Assembly: GCF_003086695.1 (NCBI RefSeq)
Contig: NZ_CP025999.1
Location: 4,415,101 to 4,479,100, forward strand
DNA: 64,000 bases
Origin: Stenotrophomonas sp. SAU14A_NAIMI4_8
GTDB lineage: Bacteria; Pseudomonadota; Gammaproteobacteria; Xanthomonadales; Xanthomonadaceae
Direction: 5' to 3'
In this document: in pieces, positions 1-7,287 of the stretch
Layout of the letters: every line of letters begins with the position of its first letter
Numbering within the stretch: position 1 is the first letter of the stretch
Notes under the pieces: model-generated
What the model was told of the DNA's origin: nothing
Databases searched by the model: none
Seen by the model: only the letters and a program-made list of their open reading frames with translations
Made by a program: the position numbers and the translations under genes

Positions 1-1601
1 CCGAGGCACTGGGGCACGGTCCACGCCGCCTGGCCGCGCTGGCGCGTGATATCGCCACCGGCGCCGACCTTGCCGCGCATGCCAACACGCAGGACTACCT
101 GCCCGGCACCCTGGCCCATGCGCTGGCCGATACCGCGCGCCACGTGCAGGCGCAGCGCAGCCGCGACACGGCCCTGCACGCCGAGAACGCGCAGATCCGC
201 CAGGCGCTGGACGCCTCGCGCACGTCGATGATGATCGCCGACAACGATCACGTGATCCGCTACGTGAACCGCTCGGTGGTGGCCCTGCTGCGCAACCAGC
301 AGGCCACGCTGCGCGAAGCCTTCCCGGATTTCGACGCCGAACGACTGGTAGGCACCAGCATCCACCGCTTCCATGCCAACCCCGATCGCATCCGCGCCAT
401 CCTCGATGGCCTGCAGGTGGCGCACAACGGCAAGGTCCGCATCGGACCCGTGCACTTCGCCCAGGTCGTCACCCCCGTCTTCGATGCGCAGGGCACGCGC
501 CTGGGCTTCGCGGTGGAATGGCACGACCGCACCCATGAGCTGCTGCTTGAGAACGCGGTGGCCGACATCGTCAGCGCCGCGGCCGCCGGCGATCTCGACC
601 AGCGCCTGCGCCCTGCCGAAGGCGCCAGCTTCCTGGACGGGCTGACCGGTGGCATCAACCAGTTGCTGGAAACCGTCGGCAGCACGGTGGAAGAGGTGCG
701 GCAGATGCTGGCGGCGCTGGCCCAGGGTGATCTGGACCGGCGCATGCAGGGCGACTACCAGGGCGCGTTTGCCGCCATCGCCCGTGACGCCAACGCAACC
801 GCGCAGCAGCTTTCCTCCATGGTCGGCCACATCCAGCAGTGCGCCGCGGCCATCAGCAGCGCGGCCAGCGAGATTGCCGCCGGCAACGGCGCACTGTCCG
901 AGCGCAGCGAGCGGCAGGCGGCGCATCTGCAGGAAACGGCGGCGTCCATGGAAGAACTCACCGCCACGGTGCGACAGAACGCCAGCCACGCGCGGCAGGC
1001 CAGCGAACTGGCCTCGTCCACCCAGGGCGTTGCCAGCGAAGGGGACCGCGCCATGCAACGCGTGGTCGACACGATGCAGGCGATCGAAGCGGCTTCGCGG
1101 CGGATCGGCGACATTACCGGGGTGATCGACGGCATTGCCTTCCAGACCAACATCCTGGCCTTGAACGCGGCCGTGGAGGCCGCACGCGCCGGCGAGCAGG
1201 GGCGTGGCTTCGCCGTTGTCGCCAGCGAGGTCCGCGTGCTGGCCCAGCGCTCGGCCTCGGCCGCCCACGAGATCAAGGCATTGATCGATGAAGCCGGCCG
1301 CGAGGTGGGCGAAGGCGCGCAACTGGTTGCCGACGCCGGGCGGCGCATGCAGGGCATTGTCAGTGGCGTGCAGGATGTCAGCCAGTTGATGCAGGAGATC
1401 TCCGGTGCATCGCAGGAGCAGTCCAGCGGCATCGAGCAGATCAACCAGACGGTGGTGCAGATGGACCAGGCCACGCAGCAGAACGCCGCGCTGGTGGAAG
1501 AGGCTACGGCGGCGGCCCGGGAACTGCAGGCCCAGGCCGGCGCGTTGAGCGCCGCCGTGGCGGTGTTCCACCGCGATCGCGAACCGGCGTTGATTGACTG
1601 A
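1..1601 (+). CDS. Methyl-accepting chemotaxis protein with PAS domain (5' end outside window)
   Basis: The frame is open from the first full codon at position 3, so the N-terminus lies upstream of the window; 532 residues are visible. A PAS sensor domain spans roughly visible residues 70-170 ([14 protein letters not shown] start). A HAMP-like region follows at about 182-272, then the coiled-coil MA signalling domain. The conserved hairpin tip is at about 391-410 ([20 protein letters not shown]). The receptor would pass sensory input to CheW and CheA at the inner membrane or in the cytoplasm. It ends in ALID without a CheR-tethering pentapeptide. Family assignment is certain; the ligand is unknown, and transmembrane segments, if any, would be in the missing part. 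Confidence 0.95.
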   Translation, partial: EALGHGPRRLAALARDIATGADLAAHANTQDYLPGTLAHALADTARHVQAQRSRDTALHAENAQIRQALDASRTSMMIADNDHVIRYVNRSVVALLRNQQATLREAFPDFDAERLVGTSIHRFHANPDRIRAILDGLQVAHNGKVRIGPVHFAQVVTPVFDAQGTRLGFAVEWHDRTHELLLENAVADIVSAAAAGDLDQRLRPAEGASFLDGLTGGINQLLETVGSTVEEVRQMLAALAQGDLDRRMQGDYQGAFAAIARDANATAQQLSSMVGHIQQCAAAISSAASEIAAGNGALSERSERQAAHLQETAASMEELTATVRQNASHARQASELASSTQGVASEGDRAMQRVVDTMQAIEAASRRIGDITGVIDGIAFQTNILALNAAVEAARAGEQGRGFAVVASEVRVLAQRSASAAHEIKALIDEAGREVGEGAQLVADAGRRMQGIVSGVQDVSQLMQEISGASQEQSSGIEQINQTVVQMDQATQQNAALVEEATAAARELQAQAGALSAAVAVFHRDREPALID

Positions 1602-1634
1602 GGCAAGGCCGGGGGCGCGCCCCGCGCGCCCCTG

Positions 1635-2091
1635 GTAGGTGCCAACCTTGGTTGGCACTCGCTCTGTTCTGGTGGGTGCCAACCTTGGTTGGCACTGCTT
1701 TCCATCCACGCATGGCGTGGATCTACCGGGGTCAGCTCTGGTGGATGCCAACCTTGGTTGGCAATGCTTTCCATCCACGCATGGCGTGGATCTACCGAGA
1801 TCAGCTCTGGTGGGTGCCAACCTTGGTTGGCACTGCTTTCCATCCACGCATGGCGTGGATCTACCGGGGTCAGCTCTGGTGGGTGCCAACCTTGGTTGGC
1901 ACTGCTTTCCATCCACGCATGGCGTGGATCTACCGGGGTCAGCTCTGGTGGGTGCCAACCTTGGTTGGCACGTCTATCCGCCGGGCATGGCCCGGTGCTA
2001 CCCATCCACGATCAGTCGAGCAAGCTCGACTCTACGGTAGGCGCCAACCTTGGTTGGCAGGTCTTTCCATCCACGCGTGGCGTGGATCTAC
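1635..2091. repeat. Cluster of SMAG (GTAG-headed REP-like) palindromes
   Basis: This gene-free stretch after the chemotaxis gene is packed with short palindromes headed by GTAG or, inverted, tailed by CTAC. Stem types are GTGCCAACCTTGGTTGGCAC, ATCCACGCATGGCGTGGAT, a CCGGGCATGGCCCGG type near 1978-1996 and a GTCGAGCAAGCTCGAC type near 2016-2031. These match the SMAG repeat family known from S. maltophilia. Open frames across it only reflect the repeat period and are not genes. Confidence 0.93.
1671..1971 (+). repeat. 69-bp tandem array of paired SMAG stems, four full units plus a partial
   Basis: Units begin at 1671, 1740, 1809 and 1878, each exactly 69 bp, followed by a partial unit from 1947. 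Each unit carries a GTGCCAACC-type stem followed by an inverted ATCCACGC-type stem ending in CTAC, so the unit is a head-to-head SMAG pair. Units differ by a few bases (for example ggtggatgcc at 1740 instead of ggtgggtgcc), so they have begun to diverge. Whether copy number varies between strains cannot be seen here. Confidence 0.95.
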
Positions 2092-2120
2092 CGGGCGCTT
2101 GGTTTCGCGCAAAGAAAAAA

Positions 2121-2147
2121 CCCCGCTGCGTCAGCAGCGGGGTTTTT
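2121..2147 (-). terminator. Intrinsic terminator of the 5S transcript
   Basis: Perfect 9-bp stem CCCCGCTGC / GCAGCGGGG with a 4-nt loop, A-run at 2115-2120 and T-run at 2143-2147. On the minus strand the A-run becomes a U tract immediately after the hairpin, about 10 nt past the 5S 3' end. The flanking tracts on both sides make it potentially bidirectional. Confidence 0.9.
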
Positions 2148-2157
2148 GGGTATAAAC

Positions 2158-2272
2158 CCTGGCGATGACCTACTCTCGCATGGCTTGAGCCACACTACCA
2201 TCGGCGCAGCTGCGTTTCACTTCCGAGTTCGGGATGGGATCGGGTGGTTCCACAGCGCTAATTTCACCAGGG
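2158..2272 (-). rRNA. rrf: 5S ribosomal RNA (orphan copy)
   Basis: The minus strand reads as a complete 5S rRNA of about 115 nt. The 5' segment CCCTGGTGA pairs with the 3' segment TCGCCAGGG, and the conserved internal CCCATCCCGAACTCGGAAGTGAAACG-type region is at about 2213-2238. No 23S sequence precedes it. Instead an rrn-like leader and three rrn-type promoters lie directly upstream, so this is a stand-alone 5S unit. Its product should join the large subunit like any other 5S. Ends are placed from the helix I pairing and may be off by one or two bases. Confidence 0.95.
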
Positions 2273-2460
2273 AGGCTTTATTGATGCTGGCAACGTATCG
2301 CTTGCTTTAAAACAATTAATAGTTGCTTGATCAAACGTCTGCAAGATGGACAATCATCCTTCCTGCAGGCGCCTTCACAAGATACCTGCGCATACTTTCA
2401 AAGATCTTGGGAAGTGGCCTCAGCGCCGTTCCCGTGTGCTGCGAAGTTTCCTTCGTAGCG
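2273..2460 (-). other. rrn-type leader fused to a 23S-5S spacer
   Basis: Between the promoters and the 5S gene the minus strand reads as a pre-rRNA leader. It includes a boxA-like ATCTTTGAAAGT element (about 2395-2406) and then an AT-rich stretch (AACTATTAATTGTTTTAAAG, about 2308-2327) of the kind found just before 5S in rRNA operons. No 16S, tRNA or 23S lies between. The arrangement looks like an rRNA operon from which 16S-23S was deleted; this is inference from layout. Confidence 0.6.
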
Positions 2461-2468
2461 AGCCGCCC

Positions 2469-2496
2469 ATTATAGCCGGCTTTTCCGCTTCGTCAA
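2469..2496 (-). promoter_or_regulatory. rrn-type sigma70 promoter, proximal to 5S
   Basis: On the minus strand: -35 TTGACG (2491-2496), 16-bp spacer, -10 TATAAT (2469-2474), followed by the GC-rich discriminator GGGCGGCTCGC typical of stringently controlled rRNA promoters. Confidence 0.9.
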
Positions 2497-2590
2497 CACC
2501 TTTTTTCAAGGCCGCCTCACCGGAGTGGACGTTGTTGCCGATGCCGCTTCGTCGTTGGACCCGAGGGCCTTTCGTCGTTGCGAGCCGCCT

Positions 2591-2618
2591 ATTATGCCGG
2601 ACTTTTTCAGTCCGTCAA
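2591..2618 (-). promoter_or_regulatory. rrn-type sigma70 promoter, middle
   Basis: On the minus strand: -35 TTGACG (2613-2618), 16-bp spacer, -10 CATAAT (2591-2596), with nearly the same GC-rich discriminator (AGGCGGCTCGC) as the proximal promoter. Confidence 0.85.
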
Positions 2619-2708
2619 CACCTTCGTTCGATCATCTCGTCCGGCGGTGGTGGCGTTGCTGGTCGCGTGCCGTTTCCGAAGAAGTGGCGCGCTGCAGCAG
2701 GGGAGCGA

Positions 2709-2736
2709 ATTCTAGAGATCCTGCAGGATTCGTCAA
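2709..2736 (-). promoter_or_regulatory. rrn-type sigma70 promoter, distal
   Basis: On the minus strand: -35 TTGACG (2731-2736), 16-bp spacer, -10 TAGAAT (2709-2714). It shares hexamer and spacing with the two downstream promoters but has a different discriminator. It starts about 75 bp from the divergent benE-like gene. Confidence 0.8.
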
Positions 2737-2811
2737 CCCTTTTCTTTCATCCTGATGACAGCCGTGCGCTCGCGTTGCGCACACCGCGCTACTGGCGCTA
2801 TGTATGCAGGG

Positions 2812-4020
2812 ATGGATACCGAACACACCGCACCGGCTGCATCGCCGCACTCGCCCTGGTGGCGCGATCTCTCCTTCCCTGCCGTGGTGGCAGGCTTCAT
2901 TACGGTGCTGGTGGGATTTGCCAGCTCTGCGGTGATCGTGTTCCAGGCCGCGCAGGCGGTCGGTGCCGACCAGGCGCAGATCGCCTCGTGGATGTGGGCA
3001 CTGGGTCTGGGCATGGGCGTGACCTGCATCGGCCTGTCGCTGCGCTACCGGGTGCCCGTGGTGACCGCATGGTCGACCCCCGGTGCAGCGATGCTGGTGG
3101 TGGGTGCAGGTGGGGCTTCGCTCTCTGAAGCCACCGGCGCCTTCCTGCTGGCCGCCGTGCTGGGCATGGTGGCGGGCTTCTCCGGTGTGTTCGCCCGGTT
3201 GATGCAGCGGGTGCCGATGGCGCTGGCCGCCGGCATGCTGGCCGGCGTGCTGCTGCGCTTCGGGTTGGATGTGTTCGTGGCGATGAACACCCAGGTGGTG
3301 CTGTCCCTGGCCATGTTCGCCACATGGCTGGCCGGGCGCCGGCTGTTCCCGCGCTATGCAGTGATCGCCACGCTGCTGGTGGGCATCGCGCTGGCTGCCA
3401 GTCGTGGCCTGCTGCATGCGCAGGCGGTACACCTGCAGTTGGCCACCCCGCAGTGGGTCACGCCTTCCCTGTCCTGGTCGGCGGTGGCCGGCATCGCCCT
3501 GCCCCTGTTCATGGTCACCATGGCATCGCAGAACATTCCCGGGGTGGCGGTGATGCGCGCCTCGGGCTACCAGGCACCGGTGTCCCCGCTGATCGGCTGG
3601 ATCGGGGTGGTCAACACGCTGCTGGCCCCCTTCGGTGCCTATGCACTGAACCTGGCTGCCATCACCGCGGCCATCTGCATGGGCCGCGATGCGCACGAGA
3701 ACCCGGCCCGGCGCTATACCGCGGCCATGGCCGCCGGTGCGTTCTACATCGTCATCGGGCTGTTCGGCGCGACGGTGGCCGCCCTGTTTGCCGCCTTCCC
3801 GCGCGAGCTGGTGGCCTGCGTGGCCGGCATCGCCCTGTTCGGCACCATCGGCAACAGCCTGGCCAGTGCGCTGGCGGTGGAGCGCGACCGCGAAGCCGCG
3901 CTGGTCACCTTCCTGGTCACCGCCTCGGGCGTCACCCTGGCCGGCATTGGTTCGGCGTTCTGGGGGCTGGTGGCCGGTGCGCTGTGTCTGCTGGTGCTGC
4001 GGCCGCGCCGCACCCCTTGA
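2812..4020 (+). CDS. benE: Benzoate/H+ symporter family membrane protein (BenE-like)
   Basis: A 402-residue integral membrane protein with about 11-12 hydrophobic segments. It begins with a short polar leader and the sequence SPWWRDLSFPAVVAGF typical of BenE transporters, and continues with conserved segments such as VVTAWSTPGAAML and FGAYALNLAAITAAICMG. BenE proteins import benzoate or related aromatic acids with protons. No benzoate catabolic genes are near, so the substrate is unknown. Upstream in-frame ATGs at 2800 and 2755 are alternatives; 2812 gives the usual family N-terminus, but no start has a well-spaced ribosome-binding site. Confidence 0.85.
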   Translation: MDTEHTAPAASPHSPWWRDLSFPAVVAGFITVLVGFASSAVIVFQAAQAVGADQAQIASWMWALGLGMGVTCIGLSLRYRVPVVTAWSTPGAAMLVVGAGGASLSEATGAFLLAAVLGMVAGFSGVFARLMQRVPMALAAGMLAGVLLRFGLDVFVAMNTQVVLSLAMFATWLAGRRLFPRYAVIATLLVGIALAASRGLLHAQAVHLQLATPQWVTPSLSWSAVAGIALPLFMVTMASQNIPGVAVMRASGYQAPVSPLIGWIGVVNTLLAPFGAYALNLAAITAAICMGRDAHENPARRYTAAMAAGAFYIVIGLFGATVAALFAAFPRELVACVAGIALFGTIGNSLASALAVERDREAALVTFLVTASGVTLAGIGSAFWGLVAGALCLLVLRPRRTP

Positions 4021-4030
4021 ACGGGATCGG

Positions 4031-4055
4031 CCGTTGCCGGACCGCCCGGCAACGG
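4031..4055. terminator. Hairpin between convergent genes
   Basis: Perfect 10-bp inverted repeat CCGTTGCCGG / CCGGCAACGG with a 5-nt loop, placed between the 3' ends of the benE-like gene and the convergent transglycosylase gene. There is no U-tract, so it may act as a transcript 3'-end stabiliser rather than an intrinsic terminator. Confidence 0.5.
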
Positions 4056-4071
4056 ACCTCGGGGACGGCGC

Positions 4072-6237
4072 TTACAGCGGCGACACCGACACCGTCTGCA
4101 CCAGTACGTGGCGGCCCTTGGGCGCCACGGTCACCACGTCGGGGCCGGCGTTGGCCGCTTCCAGGCACACATACTCGCGCCAGCCCTCTCCCACGTCGGC
4201 CATCTTCGCGGCCGCTTCGGCACCGGGATTCCACGCCACCAGCGAGCGGCTGCCCTCGGTCTGCAGCTGGATGCGGCGCTTCAGCACCGGGTCACGCAGC
4301 ACGTAACGCCCGCCGGCCGGGCTGTAGATGCGATCGCTACGGCCGGGGTCGCGCGGGTCACGCAGCGACCAGGGCCCTTGCTGGCGGCGGGTCTGGGCAT
4401 AGTTCTCGAACTTGTCCTGGTAATCCGCGCCGTCCACGCCATCGGCCTCCACGCGGGTGGCATCGCCCACGCGGAAGTAGTTGTGCAGTGCCTGGGTGAA
4501 GCTGACCGGCGTGCTTCCGGTGTTCTCGGTAACCAGTTGCTGGCGCAGCTCGCGCCCCACCCGCACGCTCATGGACAGCCGCAGGCCCAGGTCCTGCAGC
4601 GCCGGCGGCACCAGGGTCAGTTCGATGCTGCCATCGTCCAGCCGGCGCGCCTGCTGCAGTTCCCATGGCAGGGTGCGCACGAAACCATGCGCGGGCACGT
4701 CGTTGCCCTGCCCTTGCCGCCCGAAGTACGGCCAGCAGACCGGGCTGCCGCCACGGATGGGCGTGGGCAGCGCCGCACGCTGCGGCGACAGCCACATCAC
4801 GTCGGTCTGGCCCTTCGGTATGAACGACAGCAGCTGACCACCGAACACGCTGATGGCCGCCGTCGCGAAGGGGGTTTCCACCAGCCAGGCATCGAGTCCC
4901 TGGAACTGGCCACTGCTGACACCCTGTATCTGTTGCACGCTGGAACGACTCCGTAGGGCCGGCGACTGCGCGGCGCTGTAGTTGGCGGGAAGACTGAAGC
5001 GGCTGGGCACCGTGGGGGTGCGCGGCTCGGCCTGCAGGGCACGCAGGATACGTTGCCCGGCGCGGCCATCGGCGGTGGCCCAGCCCAGCCGGCGCTGTTC
5101 GCTCTGGATGGCGCGGCGGCTGGCGGTACCGATCATGCCATCGGCGCTGCCGATGTCGTGCCCGCGTGCCAACAACAGGGTCTGCAGCTGGCGACGTTCA
5201 TCGCGGCCCAGGCCGGGATCATCGGTGGGCCAAGCCGTGACCAGACCGGCCCCGCCACGCAGGCGATCGGCCAGGGTGGCGATGGCCAGCGCGTAGCTCT
5301 CGGCCGCGTTGTAGCTGTAGATCGCATCGTAGTTGCGGAACACCAGCAGCGCCGGCCCTTTCACCCCGGCTGGCAGCAGCAGGGCCGCACGCGCATCGGC
5401 GGGCAGGCCTGCCGGGGCCAGTGCGCTGCCATCCAGTGCGGTGACGCCTGCCGCGCGCCAGTCCGCCAGCGGCCGGCGCTGGGTGCGACCGGCCTGCGTG
5501 GCCTTGAAGCCCTCGGGGACGCGGACCTCGATGCCCCACGGTTCGCCGGTGCGCCAGCCTGCGCGCTGCAGATAGTTTGCGGTGGACGCCAGCGCATCGG
5601 GGATACTGCCGACCAGATCGCGGCGACCGTCGCCATCGCCATCCACGGCGATGCGCGCATAGGTACTGGGCATGAACTGGGTGTGGCCGAAGGCGCCTGC
5701 CCATGAACCGGTCAGGCCCTGGGCCTGCAGATCGCCCTGGTCGATCAGCTTGAGCAGCGCCAGCAGTTCACCACGGAAGAACGGCTGGCGGCGGCCCGCA
5801 CAGGACAGCGTGGCCAGCGACTGCAGCAGGGGCCGCTTGCCGAACACGCGGCCGTAGTCACTTTCCACGCCCCAGACCGCGACGATCGTGGCGGCATCCA
5901 CCCCGTACTGCGCCGAAATCTTCTGCAGCAGATCACGGTGCTGCTGCAGGCGCGCGCGGCCGTCGTCCACCCGCTGGCGATCGACCAGGGCCGCCAGGTA
6001 ATCCCAGATGGGCGTGGTGAATTCCGGTTGCGCGTCCAGCAGTGGCAGCACGCTGGGGTCGGGCTGCAGGCCCGCGGTGAGCGCGCTGAAGCGGTCGGCG
6101 GCGATGCCCTGGCGGCCCGCGCTGACCTGCAGCTGCTGCATGCAGGCGGCAAACGCCGGATCGGTGGCGGGCGCAGCGGGCAGCGGCGCAGGTGTGGCCA
6201 GGGCGGCGGCCAGGCCGAGCGTGGTCATCAAGGGCAT
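4072..6237 (-). CDS. MltB-type lytic murein transglycosylase fused to a hexose-6-phosphate mutarotase-like domain
   Basis: One uninterrupted 721-residue frame. Residues 1-25 look like a signal peptide. Residues about 27-330 are an SLT_2/MltB lytic transglycosylase with the catalytic Glu in VWGVESDYG (E125) and the GAFGHTQFMPSTY motif (182-194). Residues about 340-400 resemble a peptidoglycan-binding domain (LLLARGHDIGSADGMIG). From about 436 to the end it is a YeaD-like aldose-1-epimerase/mutarotase domain, with GGQLLSFIP, SPVCWPYFG and the putative catalytic His in VPAHGFVR (H517). MltB enzymes cleave murein to anhydro-muropeptides; YeaD enzymes are normally cytosolic and separate. With the signal peptide the mutarotase part would be exported. 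The fusion is clear; the function of the second domain there is unknown. Confidence 0.9.
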   Translation of the reverse strand: MPLMTTLGLAAALATPAPLPAAPATDPAFAACMQQLQVSAGRQGIAADRFSALTAGLQPDPSVLPLLDAQPEFTTPIWDYLAALVDRQRVDDGRARLQQHRDLLQKISAQYGVDAATIVAVWGVESDYGRVFGKRPLLQSLATLSCAGRRQPFFRGELLALLKLIDQGDLQAQGLTGSWAGAFGHTQFMPSTYARIAVDGDGDGRRDLVGSIPDALASTANYLQRAGWRTGEPWGIEVRVPEGFKATQAGRTQRRPLADWRAAGVTALDGSALAPAGLPADARAALLLPAGVKGPALLVFRNYDAIYSYNAAESYALAIATLADRLRGGAGLVTAWPTDDPGLGRDERRQLQTLLLARGHDIGSADGMIGTASRRAIQSEQRRLGWATADGRAGQRILRALQAEPRTPTVPSRFSLPANYSAAQSPALRSRSSVQQIQGVSSGQFQGLDAWLVETPFATAAISVFGGQLLSFIPKGQTDVMWLSPQRAALPTPIRGGSPVCWPYFGRQGQGNDVPAHGFVRTLPWELQQARRLDDGSIELTLVPPALQDLGLRLSMSVRVGRELRQQLVTENTGSTPVSFTQALHNYFRVGDATRVEADGVDGADYQDKFENYAQTRRQQGPWSLRDPRDPGRSDRIYSPAGGRYVLRDPVLKRRIQLQTEGSRSLVAWNPGAEAAAKMADVGEGWREYVCLEAANAGPDVVTVAPKGRHVLVQTVSVSPL

Positions 6238-6306
6238 GGCGTCCTCCGTGTTGCCGTTACTTGGCCATGGTAACGCGCCGCCGGCGGACAGCGCCCGGCG
6301 CTGCCG

Positions 6307-7287
6307 TCACTGGGCGCTGGCGCGCAGCAGGCGCAGGCCGTACGCCGGGTCGGATGCATTCCAGTGGGCAACGGCCTCCAGGCCGGCCTGCTGCAGCAGG
6401 TGGTCGAAACTGGCATCGGTGTACTTGTGGCTGTACTCGACCCGGATGGGTTCACCTGCCTGGAAGTGGAACGTGCGGCCATCCAGATGCACGTCCTGCT
6501 CGCACTGGCTGACCAGATCGGTCTCGATGCGCAGGCGGGCGGTGCTGTAGCGCGCCTGGTGGCGGAAACCCTGCAGATCGAAGTCACTGCCGACTTCGCG
6601 GTTCAGGCGGGTCAGCAGGTTCAGGGTGAAGGCGGCGGTGATGCCGTCGGCGTCGTTGTAGGCGGCTTCGATCAATGCCGGGTCCTTGTGCAGATCGATG
6701 CCGATCAGTGCCAGGCCGTCCGCGCCCATGGTCTGGCGCATGGCACGCAGCAGGGCGATCGCATCATCGCCGGCAAAGTTGCCCAGGGTCGAGCCGGGGA
6801 AGAACACCAGCCGCCGCGCCGCCGGGCAGGTCGGCAGCGGCACCTGCACCGGGCGGGTGAAATCGGCGCAGACCGGCAACATTTCCACGTGCGGCAATGC
6901 CGGGGCGAGCAGCTCGATGCTGGACAGCAGGGCTGCGCGCGAGATCTCGATGGGGGTATAGGCCACCGGCTGGTGCAGTGCATCCAGCAGGCGTGCGGTC
7001 TTGCGGCCACTGCCACTGCCCAGTTCGACCACGTGCGCGTGCGGGCCCACCCGCCGCGCGATGTCGGGCAGCACCTGGTCCAGCAGCGCCAGTTCGGTGC
7101 GCGTGGGGTAGTACTCGGGGGTGTGGGTGATGCGTTCGAACAGACGCGAGCCGTGCGCATCGTAGAAGTACTTGGACGGCAGCTGTCGCTGCGCCCGCGA
7201 GAGGCCGGCCACGGCATCGGCAAGCAGCTGCTGGCGGCCGGGGGTGAGATCGGTCAGCGCCTGCAGCGCGTCCTGTACGGTACTCAT
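6307..7287 (-). CDS. egtD: L-histidine N-alpha-methyltransferase, ergothioneine pathway
   Basis: A 326-residue EgtD-family enzyme, which trimethylates histidine to hercynine using S-adenosylmethionine. Visible features are the N-terminal LPSKYFYDAHGSRLFERI signature, the SAM-binding motif VVELGSGSGRKT, the segment VFFPGSTLGNF and a C-terminal IRVEYSHKYT. The ATG at 7285-7287 overlaps the egtB stop codon (ATGA), so the two genes are translationally coupled, with egtD second. In-frame codons upstream lie inside egtB and were rejected as starts. Only egtB accompanies it; no egtA, egtC or egtE is visible nearby. Confidence 0.95.
   Translation of the reverse strand: MSTVQDALQALTDLTPGRQQLLADAVAGLSRAQRQLPSKYFYDAHGSRLFERITHTPEYYPTRTELALLDQVLPDIARRVGPHAHVVELGSGSGRKTARLLDALHQPVAYTPIEISRAALLSSIELLAPALPHVEMLPVCADFTRPVQVPLPTCPAARRLVFFPGSTLGNFAGDDAIALLRAMRQTMGADGLALIGIDLHKDPALIEAAYNDADGITAAFTLNLLTRLNREVGSDFDLQGFRHQARYSTARLRIETDLVSQCEQDVHLDGRTFHFQAGEPIRVEYSHKYTDASFDHLLQQAGLEAVAHWNASDPAYGLRLLRASAQ

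Noticed and set aside
1671..1971. A possible CRISPR array because of regularly spaced repeats.
   Set aside because: Units are contiguous 69-bp copies without unique spacers, and no cas genes are present.
1639..2168. Several overlapping frames encoding repetitive peptides across the 69-bp array.
   Set aside because: The 69-bp unit is a multiple of three, so frames stay open by chance; the sequence is SMAG palindromes, not protein repeats.
2280..2750. A possible truncated 23S or tRNA between the rrn promoters and the 5S gene.
   Set aside because: No cloverleaf and no 23S segment could be read; only leader-type and spacer-type sequence is present.
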